From an uncultured Erysipelotrichaceae bacterium (GTDB lineage: Bacteria; Bacillota_I; Bacilli_A; Erysipelotrichales; Erysipelotrichaceae), in the NCBI GenBank assembly GCA_902803275.1, contig CADCPE010000007.1, positions 1 to 5,955 of the forward strand: DNA of 5,955 nucleotides, read 5' to 3'. Made by a program: the position numbers and the translations under genes. Of the stretch, positions 5,461 to 5,955 are shown in pieces. Below the pieces are notes generated by a model. It was not told the origin of the DNA and searched no databases. It saw nothing but the letters and a program-made list of their open reading frames with translations. How positions within the stretch are numbered: position 1 is the stretch's first letter; each line of letters starts with the position of its first letter.

Positions 5461-5955
5461 ATGGCAAAAGAAAAACTGGTGCTTTTACATTCCAATGATA
5501 TGCATGGCGACTTTCTGGCCGAAAACAAGGATGGCAAGGATGAAGGCGGCGTTTCGCTCTTATCCGGTTACATCAAGGAAGTCAGAGAAGAGGAACCTAA
5601 TACGATCTATGCGATCGCCGGCGACATGTTCAGAGGATCGATCATCGACTCGGAATACAAGGGCTTCTCTACAATCGAACTGATGAACTTCCTGGCTCCG
5701 GATATCGCGACGCTGGGAAACCACGAGGTCGACTACGGTCTGGCTCACCTTCTGTTTCTGGAAAAGTGTGCCAAATTCCCGATCGTCAACGCCAATATGT
5801 ATGTCAAGACCAATCATGCCAGACTCTTTAACCCCTACAAGATCCTGAATGTCAACGGGCTCAATGTCCTTTTTATCGGCATCATCACCGATGAAGTTCT
5901 GGCTTCAACAAAATCCGAAGAGATCATCGGTACCTTCGTCGATGTCTGGGATGCC
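5461..5955 (+). CDS. 5'-nucleotidase/2',3'-cyclic phosphodiesterase family metallophosphatase, N-terminal part
   Basis: The first 165 codons are present and open to the right edge. The protein begins MAKEKLVLLHSNDMHGDF, so the metal-binding D-x-H pair is D13 and H15. It continues with AGDMFRGS (D55) and TLGNHEVDYG (N87, H88, E89), the ordered motifs of calcineurin-like dinuclear metal phosphatases of the UshA/YfkN type. FPIVNANMYV after these is also typical. Family members hydrolyse nucleotides, nucleotide sugars or cyclic nucleotides, usually outside the cell with a C-terminal substrate-binding domain. Here no signal peptide precedes the first beta strand, and GAGG six bases upstream supports this start, so the enzyme is probably cytoplasmic or exported by another route. 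Its promoter is not obvious: the only clear -10-like sequence upstream, TATAAT at 5421-5426, lies in the loop region of the preceding terminator. The family is safe, the substrate unknown. Confidence 0.9.
   Translation, partial: MAKEKLVLLHSNDMHGDFLAENKDGKDEGGVSLLSGYIKEVREEEPNTIYAIAGDMFRGSIIDSEYKGFSTIELMNFLAPDIATLGNHEVDYGLAHLLFLEKCAKFPIVNANMYVKTNHARLFNPYKILNVNGLNVLFIGIITDEVLASTKSEEIIGTFVDVWDA

Noticed and set aside
5560..5817. Minus-strand frame of 85 codons opposite the phosphatase
   Set aside because: The plus strand here encodes the GD and GNHE metal-binding motifs, so this is a shadow.
1..5955. CRISPR array, transposase, toxin-antitoxin or phage-defence genes
   Set aside because: No regularly spaced repeats, terminal inverted repeats, transposase motifs or small paired genes were seen. 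The region reads as ordinary core chromosome apart from the orphan lipoprotein.

Overview
The window looks like a low-to-moderate GC Firmicutes chromosome. The gene content (a TypA/BipA GTPase, a pair of U32-family proteins arranged as in Bacillus yrrN-yrrO, a lipoprotein with a short Firmicutes-type signal peptide, a tRNA-Leu with encoded CCA) and the protein style suggest an Erysipelotrichia-like lineage. That placement is by impression only. TGA is used as a stop and tryptophan is read from TGG, so the standard code applies and Mollicutes with UGA=Trp are unlikely.

The left two thirds (1-4218) is one minus-strand block. Read in transcription order it holds typA (4218-2386), a hairpin at its stop codon, then two U32-family genes (2330-1455 and 1462-254) that overlap by 8 bases, then a TrmH/SpoU-type RNA methyltransferase that starts by a 4-base ATGA overlap and runs off the left edge. 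The theme is ribosome and tRNA function: a ribosome-binding GTPase, the two likely subunits of a tRNA U34 hydroxylation system, and an RNA 2'-O-methyltransferase.

The divergent intergenic region (4219-4336) carries a near-consensus plus-strand promoter for a tRNA-Leu(CAG) and a candidate minus-strand promoter so close to typA that its transcript would be almost leaderless.

The right third is plus-strand: tRNA-Leu (4337-4421) with its own terminator, then a promoter and an unrecognised secreted lipoprotein (about 4551-5399). Its mature part appears to be an internal tandem duplication. A strong terminator follows, then the first 165 codons of a calcineurin-like 5'-nucleotidase family metallophosphatase without a signal peptide, cut by the right edge.

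I see no mobile element, CRISPR array, riboswitch or origin, and no clear new multi-gene system. The most novel item is the duplicated lipoprotein. No gap between genes exceeds 300 bases.
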